From an uncultured Clostridia bacterium (lineage in GTDB: Bacteria > Bacillota > Clostridia > Christensenellales > CAG-314), in NCBI GenBank assembly GCA_947623225.1, contig CANQGO010000001.1, positions 1-64,000 of the forward strand: a stretch of 64,000 nt of DNA, given 5' to 3'. Shown here piece after piece: positions 8,458 through 16,688 of this stretch; position 1 is the first letter of the stretch, and each line of letters starts with the position of its first letter. The position numbers and the translations under genes were made by a program. The notes under the pieces were generated by a model. That model saw nothing but the letters and a program-made list of their open reading frames with translations, searched no databases and was not told where the DNA came from.

Positions 8458-9903
8458 ATGAAGAAAAAACTAATCACGAGTCTGCTTGTTATCGTTTTGG
8501 TTTTAGCGTGCTGTCTGACGGTATTCGCCGCCTGCGACAAGCGTGACTACGACTACACTATAACATTCTATACTCAGCAAAATGACGAATTGCAGAAGAT
8601 CACGGCGGCAGCGATAGCGACCTTCGAGGAAGCATATCCCGGCTGGCATATCGACCACCAGATCATCTCCAACGGCTACGACGGCATCCGCGACAAGGTA
8701 GTCGCAGATATCTCCGGTAGCAAGCAACCCGACCTGGCTTACTGCTACGCCGACCACGTGTCTCTGTACATGCAGTCCGGCAAAGTGGTGGACGTGTCCA
8801 AGTTCATCAACGACACCTCCAAGGCCTCCTATGTCAATGCCGACGGCGAGACCGTCAATACCGACACAGTGGTAGGCTATACCGCAGAGGAACTCAGCCA
8901 CTTTATCCCCGCTTACTACAACGAGGGCAAGGGTGTCAACTTCACCGACTATGACAAGTGGGGCTTCCAGGCTGACTCTATGCTCATGATGCCCTTCGCT
9001 AAGTCCACCGAGGCTATGTTCTACAACAAGGACGCTCTGGACGCTTGCGGACTCAAACCCGCCGAGACTTGGGACGAGATGTGGACGCAGATCGAGGCCA
9101 TTGAGAAGAAGTACTCCAAGGCTACATTGCTTGGCTACGACAGCGAGGCTAACTGGTTCATCACCGAGAGCGAACGTCAGGGCTGGGGCTATACCAGCAC
9201 CGATGCCAACAATCACTACCTCTTCAATAACACAACAGCGGCTGCTTGGTTGGATACTCTGGGTGAGAAACGCGCTATGATCACTTCTCAGAACAAGTAC
9301 GGTTCCTACACCTCCAACCTCTTCAAGTTGGGTGCTGCCGACGGCGGCGTTATCTACTGCATCGGCTCCACCGGTGGTGCCAAGAACCAATATCCCGGCG
9401 ACGGTACATTCCAGATGGGCGTGACTCACGTTCCGTATAGCACAGACAGCGAAGGCAACGTTCTCGAAAAGGGCGACCTGTGCATATCTCAGGGTCCCTC
9501 CCTCGTCATGCTGCGCAGCGACAAGGCGAAAAACCCCGATCAGAAAGCCATGATGACCTGGATGTTCATGAAGATATTGTACAGCCCCACGGTGCTCGCG
9601 TCCGTTGCTAAGTTGCAAGGTTACTGCAGCCCCATGGACAACACAGCCGAGCTGAACCCCGAGTACAAGGCGTTCCTCGAGGGTGCCAGCGAGTTCCCGA
9701 AGGACGCCGACGCGGCTATCGCCAGCGCGACCAAACTCGCCGAGCAACTTTCCAGAGACGGCAAACTCTTCACCTCTCCCGCATTCGTAGGTTCTTCCGA
9801 AGCACGTACTCAGGTAGGTAACGCACTCCAGTTCGTCATCGAGGGCTTGTCCACCGGTACAGAGGCACTCCAGACCGCTTACAACAACTGCGGCGGTAAA
9901 TAA
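8458..9903 (+). CDS. Extracellular solute-binding lipoprotein (family 1 type)
   Basis: The 481 residues begin with a lipoprotein signal peptide, lipobox VFAAC (Cys near 26), for anchoring outside the membrane. The mature part has the family-1 layout of sugar-binding proteins: ITFYTQQNDELQ, a middle MLMMPFAKSTEAMFYNK stretch (usual form P...S...YYNK), and aromatic residues that may stack on sugar rings. AAGGAG precedes the ATG. It is the binding protein for the MalFG-type permeases immediately upstream. Ligand unknown. Confidence 0.92.
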   Translation: MKKKLITSLLVIVLVLACCLTVFAACDKRDYDYTITFYTQQNDELQKITAAAIATFEEAYPGWHIDHQIISNGYDGIRDKVVADISGSKQPDLAYCYADHVSLYMQSGKVVDVSKFINDTSKASYVNADGETVNTDTVVGYTAEELSHFIPAYYNEGKGVNFTDYDKWGFQADSMLMMPFAKSTEAMFYNKDALDACGLKPAETWDEMWTQIEAIEKKYSKATLLGYDSEANWFITESERQGWGYTSTDANNHYLFNNTTAAAWLDTLGEKRAMITSQNKYGSYTSNLFKLGAADGGVIYCIGSTGGAKNQYPGDGTFQMGVTHVPYSTDSEGNVLEKGDLCISQGPSLVMLRSDKAKNPDQKAMMTWMFMKILYSPTVLASVAKLQGYCSPMDNTAELNPEYKAFLEGASEFPKDADAAIASATKLAEQLSRDGKLFTSPAFVGSSEARTQVGNALQFVIEGLSTGTEALQTAYNNCGGK

Positions 9904-9944
9904 CTCTCTCATACTCAGCAAGTAGACATATAGAAGGAATGAAT

Positions 9945-11276
9945 ATGAAAAGAAAACTTATATGCCTGTTACTTGTCGTAGTACTTGCGGCGTCCTGTCT
10001 TGCTATGCTTGCCGCATGCAAGACAGACCCCGACAAGGTCTATGACAAAGTGACCAAAAAACTCAAGTTGACCAAGGACTTCGAGGACAAGGACTTCATA
10101 TCCGACGGTATAGGCAGAGCCACGCTCAACCGCTGCACCGACGGCGACACGACCAATTTCCGTCTCGCCAGCGGCAAGGTCATAGCGGTGCGCTACTACC
10201 AGATAGATACCCCCGAGTCCACCGGCGGCGTGGAGAAGTGGGGCAAGAAGGCAAGCAACTTCACCAAGAAGATCCTTGAGGCGGCTACCGAGATAGTTCT
10301 CGAGGCTACCGCCACCCCCGCCAAGAAGGACGCCTACGGCACCCGCTACCTCGGATACGTATGGTATCGCAATAGCGAGTCCGAAAGTTTCAAGTGCCTC
10401 AACCTCCAGATAGTGGAGAACGGCTTCAGCAAAAATACCGGTACCGTCACCGCCGCCGATTACCCGTACAACGACTACTTCACCCAGGCTGAAGAGGCGG
10501 CATCGCGCAACGCACTGCATATCTGGAGCAACGACGAGGACAGTCTGTACAACGACAGCCCCATCGATATCACCATCAAGCAGTTCTACGCTACCATCAT
10601 GGACGAGGCCAATGAGGAAAACGGCGGCTACAACGAGGAGTTGTACAACGCCGCGGAAAACAGCGGTGCCAAGATCCGTTTCGAGGCATACCTGTCCGAC
10701 TTGACCGTCTCTGACAACGGCAACGGCACCTACACCTTCGTCGCTACCCAGTACGACCCCGATGAGGACAAGTACTACAGCCTGAACCTGTACTGCATGT
10801 ACGTCACCTATCCCCAGGCTAAGCTCCGCCTCGGCGAACTGTATACCATCATCGGCTCCATACAGCGTCACGGCGAGGGCAGCAGAGAGGATTGGCAGAT
10901 CTCCGGTCTCACCTACAACGAGATGGGTCTGACTATGAAGGACGGCACCACAGTCAAGCAGTCCGGCTACTACCTCTTCTTCGACAGAGGTGTCAAGTGG
11001 TACTCCGGCAAAAACGCCGCGCTCAATGTCTACGACAAGGTGACCGTCGGCGACGTGACCAAGACCGACACCGAGATCACATTCAAGGGCACGGCTAAGA
11101 AACGCACGGGTGATACCACCTACGCCGAGCAGGCGACCGAGTTCACCTTCACCGTCCCTGCTGACCATCCCGACGCGAGCAAGATCGTCAAGGGAAAGAC
11201 CCTGACCCTCCACGGGTTCCAATTTGAGGCAAATTCGGGCAATATCACTGTTCCCGTTTCGCAATCTATAGGCTGA
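9945..11276 (+). CDS. Lipoprotein with staphylococcal nuclease (SNase/thermonuclease) domain
   Basis: The protein is an extracellular lipid-anchored nuclease candidate of 443 residues. The lipobox is MLAAC (Cys near 25). The SNase domain (about 55-200) keeps every catalytic position I can compare with S. aureus nuclease: the metal aspartates in DGDT, the Arg and Asp-Thr-x-Glu in VRYYQIDTPE, and the second Arg in YGTRYLGYVW. The C-terminal half (about 225-440) is beta-rich with OB-fold-like segments, a combination reminiscent of Bacillus YhcR. ATG 9945 is chosen over ATG 9939 because AAGGA (9934-9938) abuts the latter. Its place directly after a sugar-type binding protein suggests hydrolysis of extracellular nucleic acid coupled to uptake; this is inference. 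Confidence 0.85.
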   Translation: MKRKLICLLLVVVLAASCLAMLAACKTDPDKVYDKVTKKLKLTKDFEDKDFISDGIGRATLNRCTDGDTTNFRLASGKVIAVRYYQIDTPESTGGVEKWGKKASNFTKKILEAATEIVLEATATPAKKDAYGTRYLGYVWYRNSESESFKCLNLQIVENGFSKNTGTVTAADYPYNDYFTQAEEAASRNALHIWSNDEDSLYNDSPIDITIKQFYATIMDEANEENGGYNEELYNAAENSGAKIRFEAYLSDLTVSDNGNGTYTFVATQYDPDEDKYYSLNLYCMYVTYPQAKLRLGELYTIIGSIQRHGEGSREDWQISGLTYNEMGLTMKDGTTVKQSGYYLFFDRGVKWYSGKNAALNVYDKVTVGDVTKTDTEITFKGTAKKRTGDTTYAEQATEFTFTVPADHPDASKIVKGKTLTLHGFQFEANSGNITVPVSQSIG

Positions 11277-11306
11277 TAAGCCAAAAATCTAAAAAGGAGA
11301 AAATGT

Positions 11307-14300
11307 ATGAAAAAGACAAATAGGATCATCTGTTTGGCTATCCTGATGGTGCTTTTGCTTACGTCCGTCATCGCACTCGCCGCTTGCGGCAAGTCGAAGA
11401 CCGCTCTTGAGAGCTATATGCCCTCGTTCGCAAACTCCTCCGTCAAGGACGACTTCGAGCTTCCCCGTACCATCGGCGACGGTGTCAAGGTGAAGTGGAA
11501 GTCCAACAATGAGGACGCTATCGAGATCGAAAAGCGCGGCTCCAAGGAGAGTTATATCGCGCACGTCCATCTCGGCGACCAGGTGCAGGCTGTCACTCTG
11601 ACCGTCAGCGCGACCGGCGCAGGCAAAAAGGACTTCATCGTCAACGTACAGGCTCTGAACGCTATGCTCATTGCCCAAGAGTACGAGTTTAAACAAAAAG
11701 GAGCAGAAGTCTCCGCTGACTTCGAACTTCCCACTGAGGTCACCGTCCGCGGCGTCACCGCGACCGTCACTTGGTCCGTAGACGCTCAGTACAGCGAGTG
11801 GCTCTCTGTCAGTGGTACTACCTGCCACGTCACCGTACCCGCTGAGACCACCAGAGTCGAGATCAAGGCTACATTCAGCTACAAAGGCAATACGGCTACC
11901 ATGCCCTATACCTTCTACGTCGCTCAGCCCAAGACTCAGCGTGAGATCATCAACAACTGGTACAACAACACCGACGTCTCTATGCCCGAGTTCGACGGCT
12001 ATATCGTAGGTATCGCCGGCGCATACGACGAGAGTTACGGCAACGGCAGCTACTACGTAGTCAGCGAAAACCTTGAGTTCGGTATGTACCTGTATCAGGC
12101 TACCCCCAGTGGCAACCTCGACAAGGCTGTCCCCGGTACCCATATCACCGTCACCAAGGCGATCAGTACCAGCTATAGCGGACTGTGGGAGACCACCGGC
12201 AAGGGTGCCGCTACCTTCACTATCAACGAAGACAAACCCGCTAAGGACGTCAGCGAGTTGGTGTACGCCCTCGACGGCGACGCCATCAGCGGCTCCCCCG
12301 CTCTCAAGTGGCACACTAGCGCACTTGTCAGCCTGACCAACTGGACGGTCGACTCCGTAGCAAAAGACTCTACAGACGCTACCGCGACCACCCTCACCAT
12401 CAGCAAAGACGGTGCTAAGTTGACCGTGGCTTACAGCAAGTACATGGCAGGCTTCTATGACTCTACCAACGCCAACGACGCTACATTCGTCGCTATCAAG
12501 GACAAGTGCAAGACCTTCAAGGCAGGCGACGGCATCTCCGTTACCGGTATCTTGACCTACTACGGCGACGGCAAGACCTTCCAGGTCCTTCCTCGTAGCG
12601 CAGACGATATCAAGACCGGCACCGCAGAGTCCGGCAGCGACGGCAGCAAGGTCAAGGCTGCTATGAACGCAGTCGATACCGCCCTCAAGACCGGCGGCTA
12701 CACCGCAGGCGCACTCATCACCGCAGCGAAGGAATTCAACCTTCCCACGAGTGAGCAGGGCGTTGCTATCAAGTACACTCCGTGCTTCGCAGGCGACTCC
12801 GTTGCCATCGACGGCGGCAAGATCAATGTAACCCCCAAGGACAAGTTGCAAAATGTCAACATAGAAGTAGAGTACTCCATCGGCAACTACAAGACCTGGA
12901 CCTACTTCAACCTTCGCTCTCAGGACCTCGACGATCAGGGCAAGGTCGACTATGTCGCCAGCCTGATCAACGCATTCGACGCGATAGAGGTCAAGAAGGA
13001 CGGCGAGGTAGAACTTCCCGCATTCGAGACTCTCGGCACGACCGTCACCTGGTCTATGAAGGAAGGTACTCAACCCGACTGGCTGACCCTCGGCACGACC
13101 ATATCTGTCGTATTGCCCGATGAGGCTACTTCCCTCATGCTGCGCGCTACAGTCAAGTTGAATGACAAGACCGCTACCGCAGACGTAGTGTTCAACTTCA
13201 GAGCCTCCTCAGGCGGACTTGCATTTGTCGCATTTGACGAACCCGCAGAGGGTGACTTCATCTTCTCTGCTATCAAGGGCGAAACTAGACTGTATGCATC
13301 CAGCCTGACTCTTGACAGCGGCAACGAAGGATATATCGTTACATCTGATGACCCCAGTGAAGCAGTAGAGTTCACTCTTGTGAAACACGGCGATACCGGT
13401 TGGTATATCAAGATGGGCGATAAGTATCTTGAGATCAACCCGTATGTGAACAAAGAAAAGACTTCTTACAAACTGAAACTTGTTGATGAGGCTACTGCAG
13501 AATGGAAGTGGCACGCTGAGACGAAGGTATTCTATCAGGCAGCAACTGAATTGACCGGAGACTCGCCCGCCACAAACGACTTCTATATTGGAACATACAA
13601 CACCAGTAGCTATACAACACTTAGCCCCAGCAATATGACCTATATTTGGGAAAATAATGAGGCAAAAGAAGCACTGGATACCACTCAACACCCCGGTCGT
13701 TTCGGTACTATGGAGAAGGTAGCCCTTGCATTCAAGGCTATCGACGAACCCGCAGAGGGTGACTTCATCTTCTCTGCTATCAAGGGCGAAACTAGACTGT
13801 ATGCATCCAGCCTGACTCTTGACAGCGGCAACGAAGGATATATCGTTACATCTGATGACCCCAGTGAAGCAGTAGAGTTCACTCTTGTGAAACACGGCGA
13901 TACCGGTTGGTATATCAAGATGGGCGATAAGTATCTTGAGATCAACCCGTATGTGAACAAAGAAAAGACTTCTTACAAACTGAAACTTGTTGATGAGGCT
14001 ACTGCAGAATGGAAGTGGCACGCTGAGACGAAGGTATTCTATCAGGCAGCAACTGAATTGACCGGAGACTCGCCCGCCACAAACGACTTCTATATTGGAA
14101 CATACAACACCAGTAGCTATACAACACTTAGCCCCAGCAATATGACCTATATTTGGGAAAATAATGAGGCAAAAGAAGCACTGGATACTACTCAACACCC
14201 CGGTCGTTTCGGCACTATGGTTCCCGAGACTGAGATTGAGCAACCCGAACCTGAACCGGAGCCTGAACTGCCTGAGTTTGAGTTCACCAAGTGGACAGAA

Positions 14301-15860
14301 GGCAAAGCAGGCGAAGCCTATATCAAAGTTACTGTACAAGACAAGACGTATTTCCTCACGGGTCAAATTAGTGGTTATTACTATGCTACTTCTCAAGACG
14401 CTTCCAAGGCAGGCGTGTTCACTATTGAGCAGGTAGAGGACGGTTACACTATAAAAAATGCTGAAGGCAAGTACCTTGAGATCCTCTTCGCACCCAACTC
14501 TGATAACCCTTCAAATCCGTATAGCAATGTCAAACTCAATGCTACGCAGACGGAGGGATGCATTTGGAAGTTCGATACAGATATCAACACTTTCACCATG
14601 CAGGGTATAGGTGAGTACTCCGGGCTGACGGCTTATCTTGGAATGTATATTAAGAGTGATGGTAACCTTGCACGTGAAACGGTTGGCGCGTCCAACGTGT
14701 CTTATGTAAAAGGTGACAATCCTTCTTCGACCAACTTCATCGCCGAATTCGGTGACTTGACAGTCACCGGCGAAGGCGGCGGTGACGTTGGGGGGGGCGA
14801 TGAGCCTAGTGAAAAAGCACCTCTCGATACCGATTTTAACACAACCAATTTTGATGAACTCAATGAAAAAGGCTTGGCTGGTGCCGATGGCAAGTTTTAT
14901 GCGATAGGTTATGTAAAAACTATCACAGATGCATATAACAGCACGATAGTGCTTGAAGACGCCGAAGGCAAAACATTCCAAATTTACGGTGTGTTTAACG
15001 AAGATGGTACATCACGCAATCAAACTCCCAGTTCGACTTTGAAAGAAGGAGATGTGGTTGTTTTCTATGGCTCTGTTACTTCGTATGCAGGTACAGCACA
15101 AATGGCTAATGGTTGGTTGGTGCAAGTGGGAACAGAAGCAAAAACTAATGCCGCCGAAATTTATCTTGCGGAACTTATTGTTCCTCAAGAGGTTAGAGCC
15201 GATTTCACTCTGCCCGAAGGGGTTACATGGACTGTAAAATCAGGAGAGGGCATTGAGATTTCTGGAACAAACGCGACCGTAAAAAGGACCGCGGAGGCAC
15301 AAACAGTTGTCATCACAGGTACTTATTCAATAGGCGACAAAGAAGGCACAAAAGACTACACTGTTGTGGTAAGAGCTAAACCGGAAGGCGGCGATACTAT
15401 CATAATCAATTTCAAAGAATTAGGTAGAGGTTTGCACGAGATAATAGGTTTCCAGACAGATACTACTGCTACCACTTTCACAGTAGATACACTTGCTCTT
15501 CAATGCTACAACTGCAAGAAAGGAACTGAGACAACAGAGAACCCTTATTTGATGCTTAACAAAAAGTCTCCTGCAAATGCTTATCTCGCAAATACGGTAG
15601 CGGTACCTGGAGCTATCACCAAGATTGAAGTGGAGATTCCAAGTGGTGCATCGGGTAAAACAACATATTACATTGCACTTTCTAAGACTGCACAGCTTGC
15701 AAATCAATCAACAGGTACAAGTTATACGGGTAATGGTCAAACATTTACAGTAAATGCAACTGCCGAAGATGATTTCCGATTCTTCAATATTTCTCTTGGT
15801 AATAACAACAATGGACAAATCGCAAAGATTACCATAACCTATGCTGATGCGGCTGAATAA
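11307..15860 (+). CDS. Large multidomain lipoprotein with Ig-like, OB-fold-like and duplicated domains
   Basis: The 1517-residue protein has a lipobox LAAC (Cys near 25) and is likely displayed on the cell surface. At least four atrophied bacterial Ig-like modules show the pattern L-P-x-x-V-x-x-x-x-V-T-W-S (near residues 35, 130, 560 and 1290). OB-fold-like modules lie near 215-320 and 1180-1280. Between about 640 and 1150 are three copies of one ~165-residue beta-rich domain; the first two are almost identical at DNA level. The C-terminal ~120 residues resemble a beta-sandwich, perhaps carbohydrate-binding. An AGGAG site precedes the ATG. Codon choice shifts from GAG/GAC-rich to GAA/GAT-rich near 13200, so the gene looks mosaic. 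No catalytic motif was seen; a binding or adhesion role alongside the nuclease is inference. Confidence 0.85.
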   Translation: MKKTNRIICLAILMVLLLTSVIALAACGKSKTALESYMPSFANSSVKDDFELPRTIGDGVKVKWKSNNEDAIEIEKRGSKESYIAHVHLGDQVQAVTLTVSATGAGKKDFIVNVQALNAMLIAQEYEFKQKGAEVSADFELPTEVTVRGVTATVTWSVDAQYSEWLSVSGTTCHVTVPAETTRVEIKATFSYKGNTATMPYTFYVAQPKTQREIINNWYNNTDVSMPEFDGYIVGIAGAYDESYGNGSYYVVSENLEFGMYLYQATPSGNLDKAVPGTHITVTKAISTSYSGLWETTGKGAATFTINEDKPAKDVSELVYALDGDAISGSPALKWHTSALVSLTNWTVDSVAKDSTDATATTLTISKDGAKLTVAYSKYMAGFYDSTNANDATFVAIKDKCKTFKAGDGISVTGILTYYGDGKTFQVLPRSADDIKTGTAESGSDGSKVKAAMNAVDTALKTGGYTAGALITAAKEFNLPTSEQGVAIKYTPCFAGDSVAIDGGKINVTPKDKLQNVNIEVEYSIGNYKTWTYFNLRSQDLDDQGKVDYVASLINAFDAIEVKKDGEVELPAFETLGTTVTWSMKEGTQPDWLTLGTTISVVLPDEATSLMLRATVKLNDKTATADVVFNFRASSGGLAFVAFDEPAEGDFIFSAIKGETRLYASSLTLDSGNEGYIVTSDDPSEAVEFTLVKHGDTGWYIKMGDKYLEINPYVNKEKTSYKLKLVDEATAEWKWHAETKVFYQAATELTGDSPATNDFYIGTYNTSSYTTLSPSNMTYIWENNEAKEALDTTQHPGRFGTMEKVALAFKAIDEPAEGDFIFSAIKGETRLYASSLTLDSGNEGYIVTSDDPSEAVEFTLVKHGDTGWYIKMGDKYLEINPYVNKEKTSYKLKLVDEATAEWKWHAETKVFYQAATELTGDSPATNDFYIGTYNTSSYTTLSPSNMTYIWENNEAKEALDTTQHPGRFGTMVPETEIEQPEPEPEPELPEFEFTKWTEGKAGEAYIKVTVQDKTYFLTGQISGYYYATSQDASKAGVFTIEQVEDGYTIKNAEGKYLEILFAPNSDNPSNPYSNVKLNATQTEGCIWKFDTDINTFTMQGIGEYSGLTAYLGMYIKSDGNLARETVGASNVSYVKGDNPSSTNFIAEFGDLTVTGEGGGDVGGGDEPSEKAPLDTDFNTTNFDELNEKGLAGADGKFYAIGYVKTITDAYNSTIVLEDAEGKTFQIYGVFNEDGTSRNQTPSSTLKEGDVVVFYGSVTSYAGTAQMANGWLVQVGTEAKTNAAEIYLAELIVPQEVRADFTLPEGVTWTVKSGEGIEISGTNATVKRTAEAQTVVITGTYSIGDKEGTKDYTVVVRAKPEGGDTIIINFKELGRGLHEIIGFQTDTTATTFTVDTLALQCYNCKKGTETTENPYLMLNKKSPANAYLANTVAVPGAITKIEVEIPSGASGKTTYYIALSKTAQLANQSTGTSYTGNGQTFTVNATAEDDFRFFNISLGNNNNGQIAKITITYADAAE
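13236..13713 (+). repeat. Copy 1 of a 507-bp-period tandem duplication
   Basis: These 478 bp recur at an offset of exactly 507 bp (169 codons) at 13743-14220. By eye only two positions differ, both synonymous (ACC/ACT and GGT/GGC near the 3' end), so the duplication is very recent or is being homogenised. Confidence 0.93.
13743..14220 (+). repeat. Copy 2 of the 507-bp-period tandem duplication
   Basis: It matches 13236-13713 with two visible differences. A third, diverged protein-level copy of the same domain follows at about 14278-14750 (same order of aromatic and Gly positions, low DNA identity). Confidence 0.93.
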
Positions 15861-15920
15861 GAATTTTTGACGGATTTTGCATAAGTAAAACCAAGCAGGC
15901 GTGATCACGCCGAGTCAAGG

Positions 15921-15947
15921 GTCCCCGACAATAGTCGGGGACTTTTT
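15921..15947 (+). terminator. Strong intrinsic terminator ending the importer/lipoprotein operon
   Basis: A perfect 9-bp stem, GTCCCCGAC / GTCGGGGAC, with loop AATA is followed by TTTTT. Confidence 0.95.
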
Positions 15948-16016
15948 GCATGCTCTGTATAAGGGCAATGACTGGTAACCATGGCAAGAAAAGTTTAGAA
16001 ACATTAATCAAAATGT

Positions 16017-16045
16017 TTGACAATACTTAGCGTTTACTATATACT
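16017..16045 (+). promoter_or_regulatory. Promoter of the polyamine uptake operon
   Basis: TTGACA (16017-16022), 17 bp, TATACT (16040-16045). Transcription should start near 16052, leaving a leader of about 90 nt before the regulator gene. Confidence 0.8.
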
Positions 16046-16055
16046 GTACTCGTTG

Positions 16056-16124
16056 CCCGAGGCAAACAAAAATTATTTATGCATAGCGGTAAATAACTTT
16101 GAGTGTTTGTGACTCGGGTTTTTT
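16056..16124 (+). promoter_or_regulatory. Candidate attenuator hairpin in the pot operon leader
   Basis: CCCGAG-gc-AAACA (16056-16068) can pair with TGTTT-gtga-CTCGGG (about 16104-16118), immediately followed by TTTTTT (16119-16124). This has the form of an intrinsic terminator placed between the promoter and the first gene, 7 nt before that gene's ribosome binding site. It may regulate read-through by polyamine level or by an alternative fold. The loop is long (about 35 nt), which weakens the call. Confidence 0.4.
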
Positions 16125-16143
16125 GTGTATAGAGGTGACGAAT

Positions 16144-16680
16144 TTGGTAGAGATAGGTCGAAAGATAAGACAATACCGACAGCAGTTGGACCTGACGCAG
16201 GAGGAGTTGGCGCAGAGGACGGAGTTGACCAAGGGGTTCATATCCCAGTTGGAGAACGATCTGTGTTCGCCCTCCATAGCCACATTGGAGGACATACTGA
16301 GTGTACTGGGAGTATCGTTGCAGGAGTTTTTTGCGGAGCCGAGGAGGGACAAGGTGGTATATGGCGAGAGCGACTACTTTGTATCCGACTGTGGGAGCGG
16401 GCAGAGCACCTGGCTCATCACCGACTCGCAGAGCAAGCAGATGGAGCCCATCATCCTGACGCTGAGGCAGGGGGAGCAGAGTGTGGAGAGATATCCCTTT
16501 GAGGGGGAGGAGTTCGGTTATGTGATAGCCGGCAGTGCCGAGTTGGTGATAGGAGAGGAGGTATACCGAGTGCAGGCGGGAGAGAGTTTCTCGCTGAGCG
16601 GAGACCGGCAGCACCTGTTGCGCAACGTGGACAGTATAGAGTGTAGGATATTGTGGGTGACGACCCCGTCGAATTTTTAG
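16144..16680 (+). CDS. Xre-type HTH regulator with cupin domain, of the polyamine operon
   Basis: The 178-residue product has an N-terminal helix-turn-helix (about 3-60, LTQEELAQRTELTKGFISQL) and a C-terminal cupin-2 barrel (about 105-175, with GEEFGYVIAGSAEL and the SFSLSGDRQH motif). Such HTH-cupin proteins commonly precede potABCD in Clostridia and are thought to sense a small ligand, probably a polyamine. Start TTG 16144 is preferred: AGAGGTG (16131-16137) lies 6 nt upstream, whereas the longer frame from 16099 would cross the candidate attenuator and has no ribosome binding site. The stop overlaps the ribosome binding site of potA. Confidence 0.9.
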   Translation: MVEIGRKIRQYRQQLDLTQEELAQRTELTKGFISQLENDLCSPSIATLEDILSVLGVSLQEFFAEPRRDKVVYGESDYFVSDCGSGQSTWLITDSQSKQMEPIILTLRQGEQSVERYPFEGEEFGYVIAGSAELVIGEEVYRVQAGESFSLSGDRQHLLRNVDSIECRILWVTTPSNF

Positions 16681-16688
16681 GAGGAAGT

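Noticed and set aside
13209-14396. Minus-strand frame with two repeated Cys-rich halves
   Set aside because: The repeat is only the complement of the lipoprotein's internal duplication.
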